Assembly (NCBI RefSeq): GCF_000024785.1
Contig: NC_013441.1
Location: 3,782,001 to 3,846,000, forward strand
DNA length: 64,000 nt
Origin: Gordonia bronchialis DSM 43247
GTDB taxonomy: Bacteria > Actinomycetota > Actinomycetes > Mycobacteriales > Mycobacteriaceae
Direction of reading: 5' to 3'
Below the pieces are notes generated by a model. It saw only the letters and a program-made list of their open reading frames with translations, was not told the origin of the DNA and ran no database searches. The position numbers and the translations under genes are program-made. This document shows, piece after piece, positions 47,726 through 56,669 of the stretch; position 1 is the stretch's first letter, and each line of letters opens with the position of its first letter.

Positions 47726-47741
47726 ATAATGTCCTAACAAA
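47726..47741. promoter_or_regulatory. candidate IolR operator in iolC / Gfo-Idh divergent gap
   Basis: ATAATGTCCTAACAAA matches the site before iolR at 14 of 16 positions; TGTCCTAACA fits KGWCHTRACA. It is followed at once by GTCTTGACT (47742-47750), a possible -35 for iolC. Confidence 0.65.
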
Positions 47742-47781
47742 GTCTTGACTTTCGGCTGTGGTGTGACGCACAGTGGATGCC

Positions 47782-48792
47782 ATGAGCGGTTCCACCACCC
47801 CAGCCACCCCCACTGACAACTTCGACGTGCTGGCGATCGGCCGAAGCGGCGTCGACATCTACCCGCACCAGATCGGCGTCGGCCTCGAAGAGGTCGAGAG
47901 CTTCGGCAAGTTCCTCGGCGGCAGTGCGGCCAACGTGGCCGTCGCCGCGGCGCGGCTCGGTCGTCGTAGCGCGCTGATCTCCGGCGCCGGCGACGACGCC
48001 TTCGGCCGCTTCGTGCGCGCCGAACTCGCCCGGCTCGGCGTCGACAACCGCTACGTGCGGGTCGACGAGCAGTACGCGACACCGGTGACGTTCTGCGAGA
48101 TCTTCCCGCCGGACGACTTCCCGCTGTACTTCTACCGCAAGCCCACCGCACCCGATCTCCAGGTCCGCGCCGAGGAGATCGACACCTCCGCCGTGCACGA
48201 CGCCCGACTGTACTGGTCCACGGTCACCGGCCTGTCCGAAGAGCCTTCCCGCGCAGCGCATTTCGCCGCCTGGGAGGCTCGCGGACGGCAGTCGCTGACG
48301 GTCCTCGACCTCGACTACCGGCCCATGTTCTGGAATTCGTCGTCCGAGGCGACCGAGCAGGTCCGCCGCGCACTGTCGCATGTCACAGTCGCCGTCGGCA
48401 ACCGCGAGGAGTGCGAGATCGCCGTCGGCGAGACCGATCCCCAGCGCGCCGCCGACGCCCTTCTCGATCTCGGCGTCGAACTGGCCATCGTCAAGCAGGG
48501 ACCGCGCGGCGTGCTGGGCAAGACCCGGCACGAGTCGGTCGAGGTACCCCCGATCCCGGTCGATGTGGTCAACGGTCTCGGTGCCGGTGACAGCTTCGGC
48601 GGCAGCCTCTGCCACGGCCTGCTCTCGGGCTGGCCGCTGGAGAAGATCCTGCGGCACGCCAACGCGGCCGGGGCGATCGTCGCCGGCCGCCTCGAGTGCT
48701 CGACCGCCATGCCCACCGCGATCGAGGTCGCCGACCTCGCCGATTCCGCCGGTTCACACGCTTCTGCCACCCAAGAGAGTGCACATGTCTGA
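47782..48792 (+). CDS. iolC: 5-dehydro-2-deoxygluconokinase
   Basis: 336 aa from ATG 47782 (GTG 47773 possible). PfkB kinase: DVLAIGRSGVDIYP, FLGGSAANVAVAAARLG, VNGLGAGDSFGGS (catalytic Asp). Phosphorylates 5-dehydro-2-deoxygluconate in inositol breakdown. The IolC identity rests on the operon and on the N-terminal GRSGVDIYPHQIG pattern. First gene of the core operon; overlaps the aldolase gene by 8 bp. Confidence 0.9.
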   Translation: MSGSTTPATPTDNFDVLAIGRSGVDIYPHQIGVGLEEVESFGKFLGGSAANVAVAAARLGRRSALISGAGDDAFGRFVRAELARLGVDNRYVRVDEQYATPVTFCEIFPPDDFPLYFYRKPTAPDLQVRAEEIDTSAVHDARLYWSTVTGLSEEPSRAAHFAAWEARGRQSLTVLDLDYRPMFWNSSSEATEQVRRALSHVTVAVGNREECEIAVGETDPQRAADALLDLGVELAIVKQGPRGVLGKTRHESVEVPPIPVDVVNGLGAGDSFGGSLCHGLLSGWPLEKILRHANAAGAIVAGRLECSTAMPTAIEVADLADSAGSHASATQESAHV

Positions 48793-49714
48793 CCTCACCA
48801 TGACCAGTCCCCTGTCCACGTCCCCGTCGGTGAACGCACCCCTGTGCACCACCTACGCCGAGGTCACCGCGGTCCGCACCCAGAACCCGGCGGCCATCGG
48901 CCAGGCCTGGGCGCGGCGCCGGCCGCGGCCCACCGTCGTCGGCGACGAGCGACTGATGATCGTCGCCGCCGATCACCCGGCGCGCGGTGCCCTGTCCGTC
49001 GGTGACCGCCCGACCGCGATGAACAGCCGCACCGATCTGCTCGACCGCCTGCGCACCGCGCTGGCCAACCCGGGCGTCGACGGTGTGCTGGCCACCTCCG
49101 ACATCCTCGACGACCTGCTGCTGCTCGGCGCTCTCGAGAACAAGGTGGTCTTCTCGTCGATGAACCGCGGCGGCCTCGCCGGCGCCTCCTTCGAACTCGA
49201 TGATCGGATGACCGCGGCTACCGCGCGCTGGACCATCGACGCCGGACTCAACGGTGCCAAGATGCTGTGCCGCGTCGATCTCGACGACCCCGGCACGCTG
49301 TCGATGATGACCGCGTGCGCCGCGGCCGTCGACGAGCTCGCCGCCGGCGGATCCATCGCGATGCTCGAGCCGTTCATGTCCAGCCGGGTCGACGGCAAGG
49401 TGCGCAACGATCTCAGTGCCGACGCCGTCATCAAGTCGATGCACATCGTGCAGGGCCTCGGTTCCACCTCGGCCTACACCTGGCTCAAGCTGCCGGTGGT
49501 CGACGAGATGGAACGCGTCATGGACGCCACCACGATGCCGACGCTGCTGCTCGGCGGTGACCCGCAGACCGCGCCGGACGAGACGTTCGCGAGTTGGGAA
49601 CGCGCCCTGCGCATTCCGTCTGTTCGCGGGTTGATCGTCGGGCGCACGCTGCTGTATCCGTCCGACGGCGACGTGACCACCGCGGTCGACACCGCCGTCA
49701 ACCTGGTCCGCTGA
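48785..49714 (+). CDS. Cgl0158-type class I aldolase
   Basis: 309 aa from ATG 48785. DeoC/fructose-bisphosphate-aldolase-like barrel of the family that follows iolC in corynebacterial inositol clusters. VDGVLATSDILDDLLLLG and LNGAKMLCRVDLDD (probable Schiff-base Lys) are visible. It probably does the IolJ step, cleaving 2-deoxy-5-keto-gluconate-6-phosphate into DHAP and malonic semialdehyde (inference from position; no separate iolJ is present). Confidence 0.85.
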   Translation: MSDLTMTSPLSTSPSVNAPLCTTYAEVTAVRTQNPAAIGQAWARRRPRPTVVGDERLMIVAADHPARGALSVGDRPTAMNSRTDLLDRLRTALANPGVDGVLATSDILDDLLLLGALENKVVFSSMNRGGLAGASFELDDRMTAATARWTIDAGLNGAKMLCRVDLDDPGTLSMMTACAAAVDELAAGGSIAMLEPFMSSRVDGKVRNDLSADAVIKSMHIVQGLGSTSAYTWLKLPVVDEMERVMDATTMPTLLLGGDPQTAPDETFASWERALRIPSVRGLIVGRTLLYPSDGDVTTAVDTAVNLVR

Positions 49715-49728
49715 AGGGAGAGTCACAC

Positions 49729-50607
49729 ATGAACAGCAAGTGGTACATCCCCGCCCGGTCGGCCAAGGCGCCGCTCACCGTCGAGGTGACTCCCGCCTCC
49801 GCGGGCTGGAGCGAGTCGTCGCTGTTCGTCGCCGAACTGACCGCCGGTGAATCGCTGAGTTGGACCACCGGCCGCGACGAGATCATCGTCGTCCCGCTGT
49901 CCGGGTCGGCCAGTGTCACCTCCGACGGCGAGAAGTTCGAACTCACCGGCCGGGCAAGCGTTTTCGACGGACCGAGCGACTTCGTCTACGTCGGCCGGGA
50001 CTCCACGTTCACGCTGGCCACCGCCGACGGCGGCCGCTTCGCACTGTGCGGTGCACGCGCCGGCAAGAAATTGCCGTTCCGCTACGTGCCTGCCGCCGAT
50101 GTCGCCGTCGAACTCCGCGGAGCCGGCAACTGCAGTCGGCAGGTGCACAACTTCGGCACCGCGGACGCCTTCGAGGCCGATTCCATCATCGCCTGCGAGG
50201 TCATCACCCCCGGCGGCAACTGGTCGAGCTACCCGGCACACAAACACGACGAGAACTCCGACGTCGAATCGCAGCTCGAGGAGATCTACTACTTCGAAAT
50301 CGCTGATGGCCCCGATGGCACACCGGGTTTCGGCTATCACCGGGTCTATGGCACACCCGAGCGGCCCATCGAGGTCCTCGAGGAGGTGCGCAGCGGTGAC
50401 GTGGTGCTCGTCCCGCACGGGTACCACGGACCGTCGATCGCCGCTCCCGGCTACCACATGTACTACCTCAACGTGATGGCCGGACCGGGCGACGAACGTG
50501 CCTGGCTCATCTGCGACGACCCCGCTCACACCTGGCTGCGCGGCAGCTGGGAACGCCAGGACGTCGACCCCCGACTTCCGTTGCACGAGAATCCCTCCCA
50601 GGACTAG
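49729..50607 (+). CDS. iolB: 5-deoxy-glucuronate isomerase
   Basis: 292 aa from ATG 49729 with AAGGGAGAG. Double cupin; metal ligands in YPAHKHDE and ESQLEEIYYFEI. Converts 5-deoxy-glucuronate to 5-dehydro-2-deoxygluconate, the IolC substrate. Follows the aldolase by 14 bp in the operon. Confidence 0.94.
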   Translation: MNSKWYIPARSAKAPLTVEVTPASAGWSESSLFVAELTAGESLSWTTGRDEIIVVPLSGSASVTSDGEKFELTGRASVFDGPSDFVYVGRDSTFTLATADGGRFALCGARAGKKLPFRYVPAADVAVELRGAGNCSRQVHNFGTADAFEADSIIACEVITPGGNWSSYPAHKHDENSDVESQLEEIYYFEIADGPDGTPGFGYHRVYGTPERPIEVLEEVRSGDVVLVPHGYHGPSIAAPGYHMYYLNVMAGPGDERAWLICDDPAHTWLRGSWERQDVDPRLPLHENPSQD

Positions 50608-50641
50608 ACCACCCACCCACCTGCACGAGAAAGAAGCAATC

Positions 50642-52651
50642 GTGGCACCGATCAATCAGGGACGCGCCGGCGGCCTCACCGGCGTCCGGACTCCCCACGG
50701 TGAGCCGACGGTCCGTCTGACCGTTTCCCAAGCGACCGTCCGGTTCCTCGCCAATCAGTACGTCGAACGCGACGGAGAACGCACCAAGTTCTTCGCCGGG
50801 TGCTTCGGCATCTTCGGCCACGGCAACGTGGCCGGCCTCGGACAGGCGTTGCTGCAAAACGAGATCGACGACGTCGAGGCAAACCGTGAGCCGACGCTCA
50901 AGTACGTTCTCGGGCGCAATGAGCAGGCCATGGTGCACTCGGCGGTCGGTTATGCGCGGATGAAGGACCGGATGGAGGCGTGGGCGGTGACCGCCTCGGT
51001 AGGCCCCGGCTCCACCAACATGCTCACCGGCGCGGCTCTCGCGACCATCAACCGGCTTCCCGTCCTGTTGCTGCCCGCGGATACCTTCGCCACCCGGGCC
51101 TCGGCCCCGGTCCTGCAGGAACTCGAACTCCCGTCATCGGGTGACGTCACGGTCAACGACGCCTTCAAGCCGGTGTCCCGGTACTTCGACCGCGTCTGGC
51201 GTCCCGAACAGCTTCCGGGCGCACTCCTCGGCGCGATGCGCGTGCTCACCGACCCCGCCGAGACCGGCGCGGCCACCGTCGCCATCCCGCAGGACGTGCA
51301 GGCCGAGGCCTTCGACTGGCCGGAATCGCTGTTCGCCGAACGCACCTGGCATGTCGCACGCCCGTTGCCCGAACGGCATGTGATCGCCGAGGCGGCCGAA
51401 ATCATTCGCTCGGCCAAGCGTCCGCTCATCGTCGCCGGTGGTGGTGTCATCTACAGTGGCGCCACCGACTCGCTCGCCGAATTCTGCTCGCGCACCGGAA
51501 TTCCGGTGGGTCAGAGCCAGGCCGGCAAGGGTTCGCTGCCGTATGACCATCCGCAGTCGGTCGGGGCCATCGGCTCCACCGGCACCACCTCCGCCAATGC
51601 ACTGGCCGCGCAGGCCGACGTGGTGATCGGGATCGGCACCCGCTACAGCGATTTCACCACCGCGTCCCGCACCGCGTTCACCGGCGACGATGTCCGGTTC
51701 GTCAACATCAATGTGGCGTCGCTGGATTCAGTGAAGCAGGGTGGCTACAGCGTCGTGTCCGACGCCCGCGAAGCCATCGATGCACTCGACGAACTGCTGG
51801 CCGACTACCGCGTCGACGACGCCTACCGCGAGCAGGTGGCCACCCTGGCCCGCGAATGGGACGACATCGTCGAGGCCGCCTACTCACCCACCGCCGTCGG
51901 CACCAACGTCGCCACCGGCGAGGAGGCCCTCACCCAGGGCGCAGTGATCGGTCTGGTCAACGAGACCTCCGATCCGCGCGACGTGGTGGTGTGCGCCGCC
52001 GGCTCGATGCCGGGCGATCTGCACAAGCTCTGGCGCACCCGCGATTCCAAGGGTTACCACGTCGAATACGGATACTCCTGCATGGGATATGAGGTGGCCG
52101 GCGGCCTCGGCGTCAAGATGGCCTGCCCCGACCGCGACGTCTTCGTGATGGTCGGCGACGGGTCGTATCTGATGATGGCGACCGAACTCGTCACCGCGGT
52201 GCAGGAGAACCTGAAGGTGATCGTGGTGCTGGTCCAGAACCACGGCTTCGCCTCCATCGGCTCACTCTCGGAATCACTTGGCTCCCAGCGCTTCGGCACC
52301 GACTACCGATACCGCGCCGACAACGGCCGGCTCAGCGGTGCCACGCTGCCCGTCGACCTCGCGGCCAATGCCGCCTCGCTGGGCGCCGACGTCATCCGCG
52401 CCACCACCGCGGCCGAGTTCGCCGACGCGATCAAGACCGCCAAGGCGGCCGAGGTCACCACCGTCATCCACGTGGAGACCGACCCGTTGATCGGCGCTCC
52501 GGACAGCGAATCCTGGTGGGACGTCCCCGTTTCCGAGGTGTCGACGCTCTCGTCGACGCAGGCGGCCTACGACGTCTACGCCCAGTGGAAGGCCGTGCAG
52601 CGGCCCTACCTCAACCCGACCACCCCCGATACTGAAGGAGATCAGAAATGA
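50642..52651 (+). CDS. iolD: 3D-trihydroxycyclohexane-1,2-dione hydrolase
   Basis: 669 aa from GTG 50642. ThDP enzyme of the acetolactate synthase fold: catalytic Glu region VLGRNEQAMVHSAVGYARM, a central domain, and the Mg/ThDP motif MVGDGSYLMMATELVTAV...QNHG. Opens the cyclitol ring to 5-deoxy-glucuronate, the IolB substrate. Overlaps iolG by ATGA-type coupling. Confidence 0.95.
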   Translation: MAPINQGRAGGLTGVRTPHGEPTVRLTVSQATVRFLANQYVERDGERTKFFAGCFGIFGHGNVAGLGQALLQNEIDDVEANREPTLKYVLGRNEQAMVHSAVGYARMKDRMEAWAVTASVGPGSTNMLTGAALATINRLPVLLLPADTFATRASAPVLQELELPSSGDVTVNDAFKPVSRYFDRVWRPEQLPGALLGAMRVLTDPAETGAATVAIPQDVQAEAFDWPESLFAERTWHVARPLPERHVIAEAAEIIRSAKRPLIVAGGGVIYSGATDSLAEFCSRTGIPVGQSQAGKGSLPYDHPQSVGAIGSTGTTSANALAAQADVVIGIGTRYSDFTTASRTAFTGDDVRFVNINVASLDSVKQGGYSVVSDAREAIDALDELLADYRVDDAYREQVATLAREWDDIVEAAYSPTAVGTNVATGEEALTQGAVIGLVNETSDPRDVVVCAAGSMPGDLHKLWRTRDSKGYHVEYGYSCMGYEVAGGLGVKMACPDRDVFVMVGDGSYLMMATELVTAVQENLKVIVVLVQNHGFASIGSLSESLGSQRFGTDYRYRADNGRLSGATLPVDLAANAASLGADVIRATTAAEFADAIKTAKAAEVTTVIHVETDPLIGAPDSESWWDVPVSEVSTLSSTQAAYDVYAQWKAVQRPYLNPTTPDTEGDQK

Positions 52652-53751
52652 CCGACGATACTTCGACACGCTCGCAGGCTCGCGGCTCAGCACGAGACCT
52701 CCGCATCGCCGTCCTCGGCGTCGGCATGATGGGCGCCGACCACGTCGCCCGGATCACCGAGCGCACCAAGGGTGCTCGCGTGACCGTGCTCAACGACTAC
52801 TTCCCGGAGAAGGCCGAGCAGCTCGCGGCGGGCATCCCCGGGTGCCGGGTCATCAACGATCCGCTCGACGCCATCGCCGATCCGGAGGTGGATGCGGTCA
52901 TCCTCGCCACCCCCGGCCCCACCCACGAGAAGCAGCTACTCGCCTGCATCGAGCACGGCAAGCCCGTCATGTGTGAGAAGCCGCTGACCACCGACGTCGA
53001 CACCTCCCTCGAGGTCGTCAAGCGTGAGGCGGCGTCGGGCCGCAAGCTGATCCAGGTCGGCTTCATGCGTCGCTTCGACGACGAGTACGAGCAGCTCAAG
53101 GGGCTCATCGACAACGGCACCTTCGGTCAGTTGCTCGTCGCGCACTGCGTGCACCGCAACCCGGCGGTCCCGCCGAACTTCGACTCGGCGATGATCGTCA
53201 AGGATTCGCTGGTCCACGAGGTCGACGTCACGCGGTTCCTGTTCGACGAGGAGATCGCCTCCGTTCAGATCATCGCTCCCGGATCCAACCCGAATGCGCC
53301 TGCGGGTCTGAAGGATCCGCAGATCGCGATCTTCACCACGGCCTCCGGACGTCACATCGACGTGGAGTGCTTCGTCACCACCGGTGTGGCCTACGAGGTC
53401 CGCACCGAGGTCGTCGGCGAATTCGGTTCGGCCTTCATCGGTCTCGACCAGGGTGGCGTCGTCCGCAAGCAGCGCAACCCCGTTCAGTCCGATACCGGCG
53501 ACGGTCGCAAGATCGCCGGGATCTGGGGCGGTGACATCACCCCGTCGTTCGTGGAGCGGTTCGGCCGCGCCTACGACACCGAGATCCAGCGTTGGGTCAA
53601 CGCCGTGCACGCGGGAACCAACGTCGACGGGCCCGGCGCCTGGGATGGCTACGCCGCCGCAGCGGTGTGCGCCGCCGGCGTCAAGGCTCTCGAAACCGGC
53701 CAGCCGCAAACTGTCGAGATGGTCGACCGCGCAAGCATTCCCGGCGCCTGA
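52648..53751 (+). CDS. iolG: inositol 2-dehydrogenase
   Basis: 367 aa. IAVLGVGMMGADHVARI (NAD Rossmann), VMCEKPLTTD with catalytic Lys, SLVHEVDVTRFLFDEE with the Asp/His region. First enzyme of the pathway, myo-inositol to 2-keto-inositol. Assigned as the true IolG because it sits inside the core operon; three more Gfo/Idh genes lie elsewhere in the window. Confidence 0.92.
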   Translation: MTDDTSTRSQARGSARDLRIAVLGVGMMGADHVARITERTKGARVTVLNDYFPEKAEQLAAGIPGCRVINDPLDAIADPEVDAVILATPGPTHEKQLLACIEHGKPVMCEKPLTTDVDTSLEVVKREAASGRKLIQVGFMRRFDDEYEQLKGLIDNGTFGQLLVAHCVHRNPAVPPNFDSAMIVKDSLVHEVDVTRFLFDEEIASVQIIAPGSNPNAPAGLKDPQIAIFTTASGRHIDVECFVTTGVAYEVRTEVVGEFGSAFIGLDQGGVVRKQRNPVQSDTGDGRKIAGIWGGDITPSFVERFGRAYDTEIQRWVNAVHAGTNVDGPGAWDGYAAAAVCAAGVKALETGQPQTVEMVDRASIPGA

Positions 53752-53797
53752 CCCACCACACCCATCACACCTTTCACCCCCTTTCAGGAGTACCCCC

Positions 53798-55306
53798 ATG
53801 TCTGCACCCGCCATCACCCGCACCGTCACCCACTGGGTGAACAACGAGGCCTTCGCCGGCGCCTCATCGAAGACTGCGCCCATCACCAACCCGGCGACCG
53901 GTGAGGTCACCGGTGAGGTGGCGCTGGCCGACCTCGCCGACGCCCGCGCCGTGATCGATTCCGCTGCGGCGGCGTTCCCGGCGTGGCGCGACACCAGCCT
54001 GACCAAGCGCACCGCGGTGCTGTTCCGCTTCCGCGAGCTGCTCAACGAACGCAAGGGCGAGTTGGCCGAGATCATCACCGCCGAGCACGGCAAGGTGCTC
54101 TCCGATGCCCTCGGGGAGATCTCCCGTGGCCAGGAGGTCGTCGAGTTCGCTTGCGGTATCCCGCATCTTCTCAAGGGTGGCTACACCGAGAACGCCTCGA
54201 CCAAGGTCGACGTGCACTCGGTGTATCAGCCGCTCGGCCCGGTCGGCATCATCTCCCCGTTCAACTTCCCGGCCATGGTGCCGATGTGGTTCTTCCCCAT
54301 CGCGATCGCCGCGGGCAACACCGTGGTCCTCAAACCCTCGGAGAAGGACCCGACCGCCTCGCTGTGGCTGGCGCAGTTGTGGAAGGAAGCCGGTCTGCCC
54401 GACGGTGTGTTCAACGTGCTGCAGGGCGACAAGGTCGCCGTCGACGAGTTGCTGACCAACCCGAAGATCAAGGCCATCAGCTTCGTCGGTTCCACCCCGA
54501 TCGCGCAGTACGTGTATGCCACCGGCACCGCCGCCGGCAAACGCGTCCAGGCGCTCGGTGGGGCCAAGAACCACGCCATCATCCTCCCGGACGCCGATCT
54601 GGATCTGGCCGCCGATGCGATGGTCAACGCCGGTTTCGGCTCGGCCGGGGAACGCTGCATGGCCATCTCGGTCGCCGTGGCCGTCGGTGACATCGCCGAC
54701 GACCTGGTCGCCAAGATCACCGAGCGCGCACGCACCATCCGCACCGGGGACGGCACCCGCGACTCCGACATGGGACCGCTGGTCACCGCCGCCCACCGCG
54801 ACAAGGTCCGCAGCTACGTCGACGCCGGTGAAGCCGCCGGTGCCACCGTGGTTCTCGACGGACGCGGCGTCGCGGCCGACGGCGGGGCCGACGGTTTCTG
54901 GTTGGGCCCGACCCTGTTCGACCACGTCACCCCCGACATGAGCATCTACACCGACGAGATCTTCGGCCCGGTGCTCGCGGTGGTGCGGGTGGACTCCTAC
55001 GACGAGGCACTGGAGTTGATCAACGCCAACCCCTACGGCAACGGCACCGCCATCTTCACCAACGACGGTGGCGCGGCCCGACGGTTCCAGAACGAGGTCG
55101 AGGTCGGCATGGTAGGCATCAACGTGCCCATCCCGGTCCCGATGGCCTACTTCAGCTTCGGCGGCTGGAAGGCCTCACTGTTCGGCGACACCCACGCCCA
55201 CGGCACCGAAGGCATCCACTTCTTCACCCGCACCAAAGCCATCACCACCCGCTGGCTCGACCCGAGCCACGGCGGCCTCAACCTCGGCTTCCCGCAAAAC
55301 GGCTGA
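53798..55306 (+). CDS. iolA: methylmalonate/malonate-semialdehyde dehydrogenase (CoA-acylating)
   Basis: 502 aa from ATG 53798 with CAGGAG. Aldehyde dehydrogenase fold; GSAGERCMA holds the catalytic Cys; PFNFPAMVPMWFFPIAIA and VGINVPIPVPMAYFSFGGWK are typical of MmsA/IolA. Turns malonic semialdehyde plus CoA into acetyl-CoA and CO2, the last step of inositol use. End of the core operon. Confidence 0.94.
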   Translation: MSAPAITRTVTHWVNNEAFAGASSKTAPITNPATGEVTGEVALADLADARAVIDSAAAAFPAWRDTSLTKRTAVLFRFRELLNERKGELAEIITAEHGKVLSDALGEISRGQEVVEFACGIPHLLKGGYTENASTKVDVHSVYQPLGPVGIISPFNFPAMVPMWFFPIAIAAGNTVVLKPSEKDPTASLWLAQLWKEAGLPDGVFNVLQGDKVAVDELLTNPKIKAISFVGSTPIAQYVYATGTAAGKRVQALGGAKNHAIILPDADLDLAADAMVNAGFGSAGERCMAISVAVAVGDIADDLVAKITERARTIRTGDGTRDSDMGPLVTAAHRDKVRSYVDAGEAAGATVVLDGRGVAADGGADGFWLGPTLFDHVTPDMSIYTDEIFGPVLAVVRVDSYDEALELINANPYGNGTAIFTNDGGAARRFQNEVEVGMVGINVPIPVPMAYFSFGGWKASLFGDTHAHGTEGIHFFTRTKAITTRWLDPSHGGLNLGFPQNG

Positions 55307-55339
55307 GCCGCAGGGCTGGTCGGGCCGGGCTCTCCTCCT

Positions 55340-55443
55340 GCTGGTTGAGGCCCGGCCCTCCCCTCCCGCTGGTTGAGCCTGGCCCTCCCCTCCCGCTGGT
55401 TGAGCCGGGACCGCGAGGAACGAGCGGCCCCGCGTCGAAACCA
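55340..55443. repeat. GCTGGTTGAG dispersed repeat, copy A
   Basis: GCTGGTTGAG at 55340, 55368 and 55395 (27-28 bp steps), ending in a 50-bp block at 55394-55443 that includes GCGAGGAACGAGCG and GTCGAAACCA. The block is the near-perfect reverse complement of 60495-60544. I recognise this type as a common dispersed repeat of related actinomycetes. It sits between convergent iolA and the LacI gene. A further inverted CCTCAACCAGCAG lies near 55475. Confidence 0.75.
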
Positions 55444-55505
55444 CCCGCAACACAACAATCGTTGCCTCAACCAGCAGAAATGGCGGCCCAGCCAACGGTG
55501 GAGGT

Positions 55506-56543
55506 TCAGCGGCGGGGCGGGCCGGTGGTGCCGCGGACCTTCAGGCTGGGTTCGAGGACGTGGTCGGGCCGGGCCGGCTGCGTCCCGTCGAGCATCTCGA
55601 CAGCAAGGCGGACGGCGTTGCGCCCGATCGCTTCTGCGTCCTGATGGATGGTGGTGAGATCGATACGCGGGTTGTCGGAAAGTCGGCTGTCGTCGTATCC
55701 GACGAGGGAGACCTCACCCGGGATGTCGATCCCGGCTCGGGTGAACACGTCCAGGATGCCGAGGGCGCATCGGTCGTTGCCGGCGATGATGGCAGTGGGT
55801 AATCGTGTGCGGGACATGATCTCCCGCGCCGCATGTGCGCCCGCCGCCTCGTCGTGGGCGCCCGCGACGATGTCGATATGGTCGGGTAAGCCGTGGGCTC
55901 GCATGGCGGCACGGTAGCCATCGCGACGGTCGTCCGAGCCCGGCTCCCCGTTGCCGTCGACATGCAGGATGTCGCGGTGGCCGAGGTCGGTGAGGTAGTC
56001 GACGGCCCGGCGCAAGCCGTCGGCGTCGTCGGTGCGCACGGTGGCGATACGGTCGCCGAGCGGGGTGTTCGGGAGCCGCCTGCCCACGACAACGGTGGGA
56101 GCACGCCTTCCCAGTTCGGCCAGGTCGTCGTCGGATTGGGACGGTCCGAGCAGGATGAGCGCACCGCAACGGTGACTGAGCAGCGCTTCCACCGAGGTCA
56201 CCTCGGACCGGCCCGGCACGTTGGCCGAGAGCAGTACCTCGTGGCCGAACTCCTCGGCCGCCGGATAGATGTTGGCCACCAACTCCGCCTCGAACAACTG
56301 CGAGACGTCGATCAGCACCCCCAGCGTCCGACTTCGTCCACGCGCCAACAAGCGGGCCGCCGCGTCCGGCCGGTATCCGATCTCATCGGCGACAGCGAGC
56401 ACCCGACGCCGGGTGTCGTCGCTGGCCCCGGGCTTCCCGTCGAGGATGAACGACACCAGCGTCCGGGACACTCCGGCTTGCTTGGCCACATCGGCCATGG
56501 TGGGTTTGCGTGGGGACGCCGTGCCCGCTGCTCGCGCGGCCAT
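55506..56543 (-). CDS. LacI-family regulator of iolT-like transporter
   Basis: 345 aa from ATG 56543 with GAGGG. HTH MADVAKQAGVSRTLVSFILD, hinge near RLLARGRSRTLGVLID, sugar-binding core with AIIAGNDRCALGILD and VSLVGYDDSRLS. Divergent from the MFS sugar transporter with a palindromic operator between them; probably represses the transporter until a sugar or cyclitol binds. Confidence 0.9.
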   Translation of the reverse strand: MAARAAGTASPRKPTMADVAKQAGVSRTLVSFILDGKPGASDDTRRRVLAVADEIGYRPDAAARLLARGRSRTLGVLIDVSQLFEAELVANIYPAAEEFGHEVLLSANVPGRSEVTSVEALLSHRCGALILLGPSQSDDDLAELGRRAPTVVVGRRLPNTPLGDRIATVRTDDADGLRRAVDYLTDLGHRDILHVDGNGEPGSDDRRDGYRAAMRAHGLPDHIDIVAGAHDEAAGAHAAREIMSRTRLPTAIIAGNDRCALGILDVFTRAGIDIPGEVSLVGYDDSRLSDNPRIDLTTIHQDAEAIGRNAVRLAVEMLDGTQPARPDHVLEPSLKVRGTTGPPRR

Positions 56544-56603
56544 TTCACACCCTCTTCCAAAAGTGACCGTTGACACATCTACTTTGTCAGTACATAGTAG
56601 ACC

Positions 56604-56629
56604 TTACGCGCGTTACTAACGCGCGTTAG
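56604..56629. promoter_or_regulatory. double LacI-type operator
   Basis: CTAACGCGCGTTAG (56616-56629) is a perfect 14-bp palindrome with a central CG, typical for LacI proteins; TTACGCGCGTTA (56604-56615) is a near-copy directly before it. Both lie between the divergent LacI and transporter genes. Confidence 0.75.
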
Positions 56630-56669
56630 CTCCAAAGACTTGTCAGTTCCTCCCACGAAGAAGGTCCCC

